From positions 1 through 30,945 of the forward strand of contig JASJQH010006970.1 in assembly GCA_040143965.1 (NCBI GenBank): DNA of 30,945 nucleotides. Direction: 5' to 3'. The DNA comes from Basidiobolus ranarum (lineage: Eukaryota > Basidiobolomycota > Basidiobolomycetes > Basidiobolales). Below the pieces are notes generated by a model. The model ran no database searches. It was not told the DNA's origin and saw only the letters and a list, made by a program, of their open reading frames with translations. A program made the translations under genes and the position numbers. This document shows positions 1 to 9,362 of this stretch, one piece after another. Position 1 is the stretch's first letter. Every line of letters starts with the position of its first letter.

Positions 1-130
1 ACTAACATTAGGGGTGTGTTCAGAACATTTGTGGGAGTAAAATCAGCTATATTTGGGGCAATTTAGACAAGTTTGAATTTCCAATATGGCATTGCTAATT
101 CTCATATTATTCTCATATATATATAATATA

Positions 131-255
131 TGTTCTGATTTGCAGTCAAGTGATATTTGACTAAATAATGTTAACTAACTTATTTGTGATATATGAAATA
201 GTTAGGTGTTTAAGTATAGAGATAACAAATATGATAAAGACAATAAACTTCAACA
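131..255. repeat. 125-bp terminal-repeat-like copy A
   Basis: This 125-bp block is matched by a second block of exactly the same length at 793-917. By hand count 22 of 125 positions differ (about 82% identity) and there are no indels. Both copies begin TGTTCTG and end TTCAACA, so each has the TG...CA form and short inverted ends (TGTT/AACA) usual for long terminal repeats. No clear target-site duplication was seen. It could also be one of two independent insertions of a short dispersed repeat. Confidence 0.6.
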
Positions 256-792
256 GTTAATGGAATGAAATGAGAGTGTAGTAAAATATTTGAAATTGAA
301 GAGAACTTAGTTGAGCCAGAAGTTCATATTAATATATCTGTAATTATGGAAACTTAAGAAGAAGAGTTCAGAATGTGTAAGAATACTGAATCTGAAGTTT
401 AGCCTAATGTTCACATAAGTAATAATGATATGTTGGAAACTCAATATTTAGTATCATGTATCAGTGGTTGTCTTGTACCTTACTGTACTCTAACACGCTA
501 AATACAATCTGTCTGAGATCTTCTATTGAATAAAGCTGTCTAGGATGCATATATATGCAGCTATAAGAGAACCGAATATGGCCTTGTCAGCTTTTATCAC
601 ACTACGCTGAATCTTAGTGTGTATAAGATCATCAAGATTAGTGAGATCACCTTCATAGCATAAAGAACTGCCATTTGGGCTCTGCTTAAGCAGCGTGACA
701 AATAGCATGTAAAACATAGAGTAAATAACAAGAAATGATCATTTGAAATAATGCATGCAACAAAATGAATAAACTGTGAGCAGTAGTGTATA

Positions 793-917
793 TGTTCTGC
801 TTTTGAGCAAAGTGATACCTGACTAAACGATGTCAACTAACTTAGATGTGATGTATGGAATAGTTAGGTGGATGAAGATAGAGATAAGAAGTATGATAAA
901 GAAAATAAACTTCAACA
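793..917. repeat. 125-bp terminal-repeat-like copy B
   Basis: This is the direct-repeat partner of 131-255, in the same orientation and of identical length, with TG...CA ends. The 537 bp between the copies holds no long open frame. The divergence between copies suggests an old event, if they began as identical LTRs. Confidence 0.6.
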
Positions 918-1426
918 TCTTGGATAATTTGGTAGTTACTGGAAATGATTAAATACATAGTTGGCGCATTTTGATGTGAGAACATTGTAGTCATCATGTG
1001 AATAAACTACCCATCTGATACCTTTGAGTAAGTATTAACCCATAGACATCGCAAGTAGAGTTATTTTCAATATCCAATTGAATTTTATTTTACAAATTAT
1101 TTTATGAGGAAAATATTGAACACGATCAAGAAGAAAGAATTGGCATACAAAAAGTGGATGTGGTAATTACATGGTAGAGTGATTTCTATGTTGGAAGGAT
1201 GTGGTAAAAGGTATTGAAAACTTCATCATACAGGCGATCGGGTGAATGTAACTTCAAAATTATTTGGTCACTGGAAGAATAATGACCGGGTGAAAAAAAT
1301 TGGTAACTCTCTCGGGTAGAAATGAATCAGGACAGCTCGTACTTTTCAAGGGTATGTTGAAGAAAGCTGACTACCTTCTTACTCTAGTGTATATGATAAG
1401 GTTAATGTGGATTGGATCATTATACT
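918..1426. other. Intergenic, no gene seen
   Basis: This is AT-rich sequence between the repeat pair and the 3' end of the minus-strand membrane-protein gene. It probably contains that gene's 3' UTR. No coding frame, RNA gene or repeat could be supported. Confidence 0.5.
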
Positions 1427-2701
1427 CTATTTCTTAAGTTCGTTGTGGTCGGAATGGTCTGCTGTCATACTGTCTCTTTCCATTTGATCGCTATTTACCA
1501 CCACAATCGCCGGTGAGGTAGATACATTCTTTACGCCTCTTCCTTCGGCAGCCAGTTCTCTTCTTAGCAATTCGTCACTGTAAAGGCTACGCTGATTGTT
1601 TTGAGCGGTTTCTTCTCCATTTAGACTATTATTACTAAGCATGGCACGATATGTATGTGACAGAAGCCGGGCATCTTTGACTGTAAGTCGTAAGGAACTA
1701 CGTCTATTGACTGAATCTGACGAAGATAAAGGAGTGCCAAAATCCACTTCACTCATAGAACTATCACTTTGTAGAGTACTGGATGTGAGTGGACGTATTA
1801 TAGGCTCTCTAATAGACGGTGGATTATGAATGGCTCGACTTTGATTGGCTTCCAACATCTCTTTCGCTTTAGACTTTTTTCTACGATGAATAAGTAATAG
1901 AACACATGCTACAAGGGTTACCAAACCAATCGAACCTAGAATGATACCAATAATTGCTCCAGTTGATAGACTCGGCTTTGATGAATCATTGTAATTCTCT
2001 TGGGGAGAACCGTTGGTATTAGTGCTTTTCGATAGCCCAGTGGATGTAGGAGGACCCTTCGTAGGAGTCGGACTGGAACTATTGGCGGGTGGGTTATAAT
2101 CTAATGTAGGTGTAAGTATTACACTTCATTCGGATAGTTTACCATAAATTGCATACCATCAATGAAAAAGTTGTCTCCTTTACCCGCAATACTCTCATCC
2201 GATCCAGGTGCCAATATTACGAAATAACATTCTCGAGTGACTGTCGTATTAGGTCTAGTTGGATCGGGAGGGAAAATGGGGAACTGTGGTGGATAATTCT
2301 TCACCGTATAAAATCCCTGGTCATTGGTTATATCCAACCATTGTTTGACAAGGGTCGGTGGGGAAGTTGCTTCGTATAATTTGATATTAACATAGCCACC
2401 AAGTAAAAAAGTGGGATATTTGTTCCACCATCTTACAAAATATTCCTTATTTACCACCCATCTGTCCCCTTTCTCTGGTAAGCAGTAGACAGTTGGTCCA
2501 CAGGGTTTTGTCAGTTTACTTACTGAAAAATAACAAAAATATTAGAATTCTGTCACGGTTGAAGGTGAATAGCTTGGTGGAAATAATACCATCATCAGGT
2601 CCAACGGTAATATTGGCAGGTGAACTCGTGGTTTGGGAGAAGATGGGAGTCACCTGGTACAGTATTAGAAATAGCCCTCCAGAAAGGCATTTCAAACGCA
2701 T
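1427..2701 (-). CDS. Type I single-pass surface protein, Ser/Thr-rich
   Basis: Three exons (2701-2590, 2522-2157, 2100-1427) give 383 aa. The introns are 67 and 56 nt, and all phases close. The start at 2701 opens a signal peptide (MRLKCLSGGLFLILYQV, then a polar cleavage region). The ectodomain (about residues 35-155) has Trp, Asn and paired Cys and looks like a beta-sandwich with motifs such as GGYVNIKLYE and DNFFID. A Pro/Ser/Thr-rich stalk follows, then one membrane helix (about 180-205, GAIIGIILGSIGLVTLVACV), a basic stop-transfer HRRKKSK and a serine-rich cytosolic tail of about 170 residues. The layout resembles fungal wall-stress sensors and Kre9/DUF7137-like surface proteins, but the ectodomain family was not identified. 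The second donor was chosen at 2156 because it alone restores the frame into the stalk and helix. A role at the plasma membrane or cell wall is inferred. Confidence 0.75.
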
Positions 2702-4367
2702 ATTGAATCAAAGTTCTTTACTGGACAAGGTTAGGCTTAGCGAAAGTAAGTTATGAACCAAAAGGAAGTGTCAATATGAGAACAGGAACAAAGTAGTACA
2801 GGTTAAAGATAAGCTAACCAAGTCTAAAACGGACGAGTTTGTGGCTATCTAAGCATAATCGAGGTATTTTTACTACTAACAATGTCATAGTTTATTAGCT
2901 AATATGTCTATTTTGAGCGCAAGCATTTGTTTGATAAAATAATAGAAGTCGTTCGAGTGCCCACTAAGCCATCTGAATGCGAATGGCTACAATCGGTCAC
3001 ATGAACACTATGGGGGGATCCGGATCATAACGCCTTGACTACGTGCTCATAATATAATAATCCTAATTGCATAGACCACAGATACGCCAACATAGTAACT
3101 TTCATTACGCACACGGTCTGAAACAGCGCATAATAAGAGGAATTCGAGAAAAGAGCGCATAATAAGAGGAATTCGAGAAAAAAGCGCATAATATTCGATA
3201 TAACGGCGTTCAATAAAAAGAATTGGAGGAAATAATTTCAACGTGAAAAATGTGAAACGAATATACGCTAGTTTTGAAAGCAAGCGAGGATAAATCAGGA
3301 TTTTAGTAAAGTTACACTGTAGCTAGATGGATCTAGTCTTCACTTTTGAAGTCCCCGATTGTGACTTAATTAAGGAGGTGGATTGAATTCATAATAGATT
3401 TAGTGCTAGCTCAACCATTCAACCCTATTCATTAAGGGGCGACCAAAACTAAATTAATATGGAGTAATGAAAGTTGTAGGAACCAGCACCAGCACCAATA
3501 CGCGTACAAGCCCAAGGAGCAGATTGATTTACATCGAAATCGAGCAATCTTACTCAAATGCCCGATAACTCTGTTGGGCCAATTTGTAATCAGTATTAAG
3601 GACAATTGTTATAGAAGATACTTTAAACACAACTCAGCCACATCATTGCTTGAATCAGCACAACTCCCGTATGGTAGATACATTGAGCACAGTTCCAGTC
3701 TAGAGATCTGATGAGTGCTAGGGCTGGTTGCTAGGTTGGATTGTGTTTGATTCAATACCAAGCGTCATTATTCAAGTGTTGCTATTAGGTAACCGGAATT
3801 AGCCTTTACAATTATCTCTCCTAACCCCCATATTTGAGGTATTTCGGTCACATTTTGTACATCGAATCAAGACCAATAGATTGGTGCAATGAAAAAGACC
3901 AGTCTACTGATTTTCCCAACCACCCCTAGTAGTGAGAAAGCCAGTGCTACATCTCGTAACGTGCTGACTTTTCCCAGCAAGTCGGAGATTAAGACAATAT
4001 TGAGTGGGAATCGGAATAATGGTAGCATCAAGAGCGATAGTGGTCAGAAAACTTTTAAATTCTAGGCATCTAATAAGGCTCGTTGCTGCTTTCTACATTC
4101 AGTATTGTGCTGGCATTAGGCATCGTTCAACCGTGCGTCAAAGAGCATTGGCTTTTAAAGATTGTATAGTCAAGCGTGATCCAATGAATCCAGCCCCCAG
4201 GTTTTGAAACAATGTTATAGCCATATATGTTTCTACTAATAGGATTTGTATTTGTTTACTAAAGTAAATGAGATCTGGTCAGTTCGAGCGTGGGGTATGC
4301 TTGACGTTGAGACATCCAGAAACTGGATTTAGTTGGAGTCTCTCATCAGTCCACTACACAGCATAGT
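2702..4367. other. Long intergenic region without a supported gene
   Basis: About 1.7 kb lies between the membrane-protein gene and the first zinc-finger promoter block. It holds a short tandem repeat near 3125 and several open stretches under 80 codons, with neither family resemblance nor splice-compatible extensions. A 67-codon plus-strand frame at 4004-4207 has no recognisable domain. The left part should hold the promoter of the minus-strand membrane-protein gene. Confidence 0.5.
3125..3193. repeat. 29-bp tandem repeat, about 2.4 copies
   Basis: The unit begins AGCGCATAATAAGAGG and is 29 bp long. Copies lie at 3125-3153 and 3154-3182 and differ at one base. A third partial copy starts at 3183 and diverges after about 10 bp. 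It lies in non-coding sequence. Confidence 0.85.
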
Positions 4368-4509
4368 ACACTCAGATCGTGAAGTTATGTGGACAATCTT
4401 CGATATCCAGACCACCTCCTATGTAGGACCTCTTTTAACTTAACAGTGCGAATTGACCATCTCTCACGCTAGATATGGCGAATATAAAGGCGAATGGGTC
4501 ACCATTCAT
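4368..4509 (+). promoter_or_regulatory. Conserved promoter block of zinc-finger gene 1
   Basis: This stretch is closely related to 5883-6038 upstream of the paralogous gene. Shared words include ACACTCAGATCG, TTCGATATCCAGACC, CCTCCTATGTAGG, GATTGACCA-like and ATGGGYCACC. A TATAAAG box lies at 4483-4489, before the GAATGGGTCACC word. The similarity is seen directly. Its use as a core promoter is inferred from the TATA element and the position about 250 bp before the ATG. Confidence 0.6.
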
Positions 4510-4740
4510 ATCTAACCAACAATCTACTTTCGGATCTCCTCAGACCACCATTGCAATCCACCCCAAATACATAGCTATACAAGGTCATCGTCGCTCAGAC
4601 CAGTAACACACACAAATTAGATCTTTTTCAGCCCAGTAGCCAGCTTCCATTGATACCGTCTTTCGAGATAATATACATTCCTGTATCTAAGCTAGTCAAC
4701 TTCAAGTATATCTAGTACACACAACAAAATATATCAACCA

Positions 4741-5280
4741 ATGGATCTTTGCTTCATCCTCAACGTTGACCACAACGAACCAATCCAGCGTCTACGAGAT
4801 GACTCTTCTGAATCAGACATGGGCTCTGTTGGAGACATCGTATGCAGTTGGGAACGCTGCAAAAAAGAGTTCGTAAGAAACTCGGACATGATCAGACATC
4901 TACGGACTCATACAGGTGAGAGACCATACAAATGCGAGACTTGTGGAAAAGGGTTCGTACAGCGCTCAGCACTTCGAGTTCACATTCGCACGCATACCGG
5001 TGAGAAGCCCCACCACTGCAAGTACCCTGGATGTGGAAAAATGTTCAGTGACAGTTCTTCCTTTGCTCGCCATAGACGCACTCACACTGGCGAGAGGCCA
5101 TACGTCTGTATGCATCCGCATTGTGGCAAGAGCTACACTAGACGGGTTGCATTACTCAAACATCAGAAAAAACACTGTCTAGATACTACTTTCTCTATGA
5201 ATCTTATGGCTGAAGCGCAAATGTACTCACAAAGATATCATAAGGATCTAGGACTATACAACGGATACCAGAAATATTAA
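4741..5280 (+). CDS. C2H2 zinc-finger transcription factor, paralogue 1
   Basis: A single exon encodes 179 aa. A short acidic N-terminus (about 35 residues) precedes four C2H2 fingers. Finger 1 is CSWERC...HLRTH, finger 2 CETC...HIRTH, finger 3 CKYPGC...HRRTH and finger 4 CMHPHC...HQKKH, joined by TGERPY or TGEKPH linkers typical of DNA-binding arrays. Fingers 1, 3 and 4 have the C-x4-C spacing seen in GLI/ZIC/YY1-type fingers. The roughly 37-residue tail is rich in Tyr and Met and ends GYQKY. It is predicted to act in the nucleus as a sequence-specific regulator; the target is unknown. It is the upstream member of a tandem pair with 6179-6785, and the finger-coding DNA is almost identical between the two. 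The start is favoured because both paralogues begin with the same residues (LCFILNVDH). Confidence 0.9.
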   Translation: MDLCFILNVDHNEPIQRLRDDSSESDMGSVGDIVCSWERCKKEFVRNSDMIRHLRTHTGERPYKCETCGKGFVQRSALRVHIRTHTGEKPHHCKYPGCGKMFSDSSSFARHRRTHTGERPYVCMHPHCGKSYTRRVALLKHQKKHCLDTTFSMNLMAEAQMYSQRYHKDLGLYNGYQKY

Positions 5281-5882
5281 TAGAGAATCTTCGTAGATTT
5301 TGTACATATTTTAATCGAAAGTCCAAAATAGTCCTGTTAACTATATCTCGATTAGTGGCAGAAACTGATGTCAGCATTTTTTCTTAGCTAAACATTGAGT
5401 TGGTTTTTGGAAATTGGTGTATATAGCTAGTTTATGATTAGTCAGCAAAACATAATAAAATATCTCTATATGTTGTAATGATATTTTCTAGACCCCTCTA
5501 CTATCATTGGTGGACAATCATCTGTATTACTAATAACTGGTAGTTTTCCGATATTATCTATCAGCATGTAGATTAAGGGAGAGTAAATCTCAGGTTAAGC
5601 AATGACTCTGCCTGGTAGTTTCGATGTGCTGGGTTGATTCGACTATCGGGAAATAGTCTTGTTTTCCCAGATCTAGAACTCTCAGGAGTTTTTTCATTTA
5701 CCTTTTACCTACTATTCATTTACGCATTGGTTTTCAGGCAATCCAAGTTAATCCAACAACCCAGAATCCAGTTACGATCTGTGTAAATTATATAGCAAAT
5801 ATTTTTAGCTTACTACGCACAGAGTGCATGTCCAAAATCTTCACTTAAAATCCCTTGAGTGGGTTGTGATTAGGAGAGTTAC
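5281..5882. other. Intergenic between the zinc-finger paralogues
   Basis: This should contain the 3' UTR of the first gene and the distal promoter of the second. It is AT-rich with no coding frame. Nothing else could be supported. Confidence 0.5.
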
Positions 5883-6038
5883 ACACTCAGATCGAGGATT
5901 TGTGTGGACAAACTTCGATATCCAGACCGCCTCCTATGTAGGGCCACTTTTATCTTAATATTATGTAGGGCCACTTTTTTCTGGAGAGTGCGGATTGACC
6001 ACTGCCTATGTATAAAGGTGGATGGGCCACCCATCATT
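5883..6038 (+). promoter_or_regulatory. Conserved promoter block of zinc-finger gene 2
   Basis: This is related to 4368-4509 along its length. It carries a small internal duplication of TATGTAGGGCCACTTTT (near 5935 and 5963) that copy 1 lacks. A TATAAAG box lies at 6011-6017 and is followed by the shared GATGGGCCACC word, about 160 bp before the ATG. Retention of the block with the genes indicates that the duplicated unit included regulatory DNA. Confidence 0.6.
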
Positions 6039-6115
6039 TCCAAGCTATCGTTTGCTTTCGACTTATTTGTCAAACCATTTCATTTCACCAAATATCTAGT
6101 AACCACTCACTACAG

Positions 6116-6169
6116 CTTGATATTCAATACACCACACTTGATATTCAATACGATATTCAATACACCAGC
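6116..6169. repeat. Short repeats in the 5' leader of zinc-finger gene 2
   Basis: The 12-mer GATATTCAATAC occurs three times (6119-6130, 6140-6151, 6152-6163) just upstream of the start codon, with ACACCA spacers. It is local sequence expansion in the probable 5' UTR and is absent upstream of paralogue 1. Confidence 0.8.
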
Positions 6170-6178
6170 AATTAGACC

Positions 6179-6785
6179 ATGAATCTTTGCTTCATCCTCA
6201 ACGTTGATCACTACGAACCAATCAAGTATTTGCGAAATGATTCGGAGGAATCAGACTTGGGTTCGGTTGGAGAAGAGGGCCATCTAGTATGTAACTGGGA
6301 ACATTGCAAAAAAGAGTTCGTAAGAAACTCGGACATGATCAGACATCTACGCATCCATACAGGTGAGAGGCCATACAAATGTGAGACTTGTGGAAAAGGG
6401 TTCGTACAGCGCTCAGCACTTCGAGTTCACATTCGCACGCATACCGGTGAGAAGCCCCACCACTGCAAATACCCTGGATGTGAAAAAATGTTCAGTGACA
6501 GTTCTTCCTTTGCTCGCCATAGACGCACTCACACTGGCGAGAGGCCGTACGCCTGTATGCATCCCCATTGTGGCAAGAGCTACACTAGACGAGTTGCATT
6601 ACTCAAACATCAGAAGAAGCACAGCCTGGATAGTGTGTTACAATTTTGGTATGTACATGTTTAATATTTGATTTATCTTACATGGTAATTAACAATTTTG
6701 TTTAAATAGTAACCTCGCATCCAATACAGTAAACAAGCCAGAACCATCACTGAAATCTTATTGGAACCCTCATCCATATTTATAA
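6179..6785 (+). CDS. C2H2 zinc-finger transcription factor, paralogue 2
   Basis: Two exons (6179-6648, 6710-6785) give 181 aa. The 61-nt intron has a GTATGT donor, and splicing replaces an early stop with a short tail (ending NPHPYL). The spliced length then nearly equals that of paralogue 1 (179 aa). The four fingers match paralogue 1 almost residue for residue; one visible change is CKYPGCEK for CKYPGCGK in finger 3. The acidic N-terminus is a little longer and more diverged, and the tails after finger 4 are unrelated. It is a predicted nuclear DNA-binding protein. Because the base-contacting helices are the same ([32 protein letters not shown]), the pair should bind the same or a very similar site, while the different tails could give different partners. 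Confidence 0.87.
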
Positions 6786-7406
6786 GCAGCCATTATTATT
6801 ATTATTGATACTATTTAATGTAATATACGGTTTATTTATGCTAGTTTTTGTAATATACTACACTTGTATATCCACTAGATAAAAAATCCAAACTCAATTT
6901 AGTGTAACTCGTTTTTGACCGACATGTTCAGTCTGTAGACTAACTGAGCTTGAGTCTTAGCTATAGCCATAGCCTTAAATACCAATCCATCAATCATTTC
7001 CACGAGATTGACGAGAATTCCTAGAAAACTACTCCTCATTAGAACTTGAAACAGAACTGAATATCTTCAAAGGCAGATCATTCAAATAAACCAAGAATTT
7101 CCAATGATCGTCATGTTAGTCGGAAACATTGATTACATAATCCAAGTCGAATTATTGATGAGCATTTTTAACTAAAATATTATGCATGTTGATTGACTTA
7201 ATTGGAATATCCTATATCATATACCCTAATCCTAACCCTAACTAAATCCTTATCCCCTAACCCTTTCATCTATCTTCAACTTAGAAAACACCACTTTTCT
7301 TCTTCACTTCCTTTCCCTAGGATTTTGTAACCGATTTGGGGATTTTTGTTTAGAAAGATTTTCAAAGTAGATTTGGAGCTTATTTTTGAGAATACTAAAA
7401 TAGAAT
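6786..7406. other. Intergenic with telomere-like promoter motifs
   Basis: This is the 3' flank of zinc-finger gene 2 (including a short ATT run near 6796) and the promoter of the SWIB gene. Apart from the telobox cluster at 7223-7263 nothing is supported. Confidence 0.5.
7223..7263. promoter_or_regulatory. Telobox-like cluster upstream of the SWIB gene
   Basis: The stretch contains several CCCTAA-type words (ACCCTAATCCTAACCCTAAC, then CCCCTAACCC) about 145-185 bp before the ATG. In fungi and plants, internal teloboxes bind Myb/TRF-like factors (Tbf1, Teb1) in promoters of housekeeping genes. The motif is seen; its function here is inferred. Confidence 0.5.
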
Positions 7407-8269
7407 ATGTCGGAATTTGAAGAGGAAATTAAAGGTACCCAACTCCATTCCTTGGAAACGTTTACTTTTTTTATGAGAGTTCTTAGTTACGAAGAAGGGC
7501 TTTCACTTTAAAAGAAATATTTCCTCATACAATATTCTTAGTTAACCTTTAATATTTTTCTCGTTGTAGAGATCTTAAACCAATCTGATATCAATACAAT
7601 AAGCGCTAAAAAGGTTCGTACCAAGCTTGAAGAACGTCACGGTATCAGTTTAAAAGAACGTAAAGGAGAGATTGATAAATTAATTTTGCAATGTTTCGAC
7701 GCTTTACAAGAAGTCGAAGAAGAACCTCCTACTCCTCAAAAACGCGTAAACGAAACCAACTCTGCTGAAGATTCATTATCTGAAGTAGAGGATACTCCCA
7801 AAAAAAAACCACGTAAAAATGCTGCCAAAACTCCCACTAAAAAACGTAGTAAAAAAGAAGAGAAAGGAGAGAAGGAGAAAAAACCTCGCGCTTCTAACCC
7901 TAATAGTGGTTTTAATAAACCTTACCTTCTTTCACCTTTATTATCTGAAATTGTGGGTGCGCAAGAGGTTAGTAAATTTATTTCTATTAGGTTTATTTAG
8001 TTCAGTAAAAGTATGCTTTCTTATACTTTCTTCGCTTTTGGTAACAGTTACCACGCCCTGAAGTCACAAAACGGATATGGCAATATATCAAAGAACGCGA
8101 TTTACAGGACCCTGAAGATAAACGTTATATCGCATGTGATGATAAATTAAAGGAAACTTTTGGAACCGATCGAGTACATATGTTCACCATGAATAAGCTC
8201 CTTAGCCAACATTTGACAGATAAAGGGAGTGCTGTTCCACCAAAGGAAGAAGAAGCACCAGCCATATAG
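7407..8269 (+). CDS. DEK_C and SWIB domain chromatin protein (UAF30/TRI1-like)
   Basis: Three exons (7407-7434, 7570-7967, 8048-8269) give 215 aa. The introns are 135 and 80 nt. The N-terminal 60 residues form a DEK_C-type helical domain (ILNQSDINTISAKKVRTKLE, then KGEIDKLI). A long Lys/Glu-rich linker (about 70-125) with a TPKKKPRKN-like nuclear signal follows. The C-terminal SWIB/MDM2 domain (about 135-205) has the expected LSPLLSEIVG, LPRPEVTKRIWQYIKERDLQ, YIACDDKLKETFG and MFTMNKLLSQHL. This two-domain form matches yeast Uaf30 (Pol I upstream activation factor) and its paralogue Tri1. A role in rRNA-gene or chromatin regulation is inferred from the family. An AATAAA lies at 8447-8452. The first coding exon is only 28 nt, and the telobox cluster upstream would fit a growth-related promoter. 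Confidence 0.9.
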
Positions 8270-9362
8270 ACACGTAGAATACACACCACCTCAGAGTCCC
8301 CTTTGTTAACGGGATACTAAGAACATAGGAATTTGGCTTTATTTCATTGGAGAGAGGGGTTTCAATTCGATACATGGATGAAGCTTTTCGTTGTGTTATC
8401 ACTGGTCTTTTCTACTTGATCTTTGTATATTTCCCTCTTCTTACGGAATAAATTGATTTTCATTTGAGTGTATATGTGACCACCATTTAGTCTAATTCAG
8501 GAGGAAAGCCGGGTTTACATTGAAAGCATAACAAAACAATTCAAGGTGGGAAATTTACCAACTTACTGCGAAGGATACATGTGCTCCGGATTGACTTGAT
8601 GTGGTAAAAATTGCAATGCATATCTAGAATTTCTTGTATTCAAAAAAAGCCTCCCCATTGTCACATATCTCTGACTTTCCAAATTCAACTATATTATCGG
8701 GAGCGCTTGAAAAGAGTCGCCATTATTTACTGAAACGGAGCTTTCTAACGATAGAACAAAGAGGCCATATGTACAGATGCCATATGGTGATGATGTCAAC
8801 ATGCGTAAACCAGCTATCAGGCTTGGTGGAAGTATTAACGAACATGTGAACATTATCATGGTGAATTTGGATTACACCACTAGTAATTTAGGACAATATG
8901 TTGAAATATGATGGGATTTCAGCAGTAGATAGAAGAGGAAAGTTTTTGGGGCATATGATCGATTCCCTTCATTCTTAATTCTCCTTGACCAATGATCATT
9001 GGCACACTACTTGGTTTGTTTCATTTCTTGGAAGTTTAGTAAATAGCACATGGTGTTTAGCAGTGTTGATTCTTCCACGAGCCTTCATATTCCAATCGAT
9101 TTATGATCAGCATTCACCCGCTTCCATTCCCGCACTCCTCTCACGTTCTATAAAAGTGATACCTTCATTGACCTGAGCATTCAATTCACTTCTGCAGCAA
9201 TCATTCTTTAAAGTCAAAACTCCCGCCACTTTCTTTAATGAACTGCTAACCCAGTGGATATACTTAATCAATAATCATCACCAATTTCTATTCTCCCAGG
9301 CAACTCGTGCTTTCTTCTGACAGAGTAAAATTAGTCTAGTCTTGGTAAATTGATCCTTCACT
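8270..9362. other. Intergenic, about 1.1 kb, no gene seen
   Basis: This holds the 3' UTR of the SWIB gene and the promoter of the kinase gene. Small open frames near 8634-8849 and 8985-9176 show no domain, signal peptide or codon pattern that would support them. An upstream non-coding or leader exon for the kinase, ending at the polypyrimidine/CTTCTGACAG near 9312-9322, is possible but unproven. Confidence 0.45.

Larger units (their letters stand above)
131..917. mobile_element. Possible TRIM-like LTR element fossil
   Basis: Two 125-bp direct repeats flank 537 bp without substantial coding capacity. This is the size and form of a terminal-repeat retrotransposon in miniature (TRIM). A faintly copia-Gag-like stretch on the minus strand near 523-717 is too weak to assign a family. 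No primer-binding site, polypurine tract or target-site duplication was recognised, so the class is an inference. It is a non-coding, degraded relic if it is an element at all. Confidence 0.3.

Noticed and set aside
523-717. Minus-strand frame between the 125-bp repeats as a Gag gene
   Set aside because: Resemblance to copia Gag is too weak to claim; kept only as a remark on a possible fossil.
3025-3283. Overlapping minus-strand frames with hydrophobic residues
   Set aside because: They are created by the 29-bp tandem repeat and AT-rich codons; no start context or domain.
4004-4207. 67-codon plus-strand frame
   Set aside because: No signal peptide, domain or splice-compatible extension, and it lies in sequence that otherwise looks non-coding.
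7223-7263. Chromosome end or telomere
   Set aside because: Only a few irregular CCCTAA units, with ordinary genes on both sides; an internal telobox is more likely.
8634-9176. Two plus-strand frames (71 and 63 codons) upstream of the kinase gene
   Set aside because: No homology, no splice continuity and overlap with the likely promoter region.
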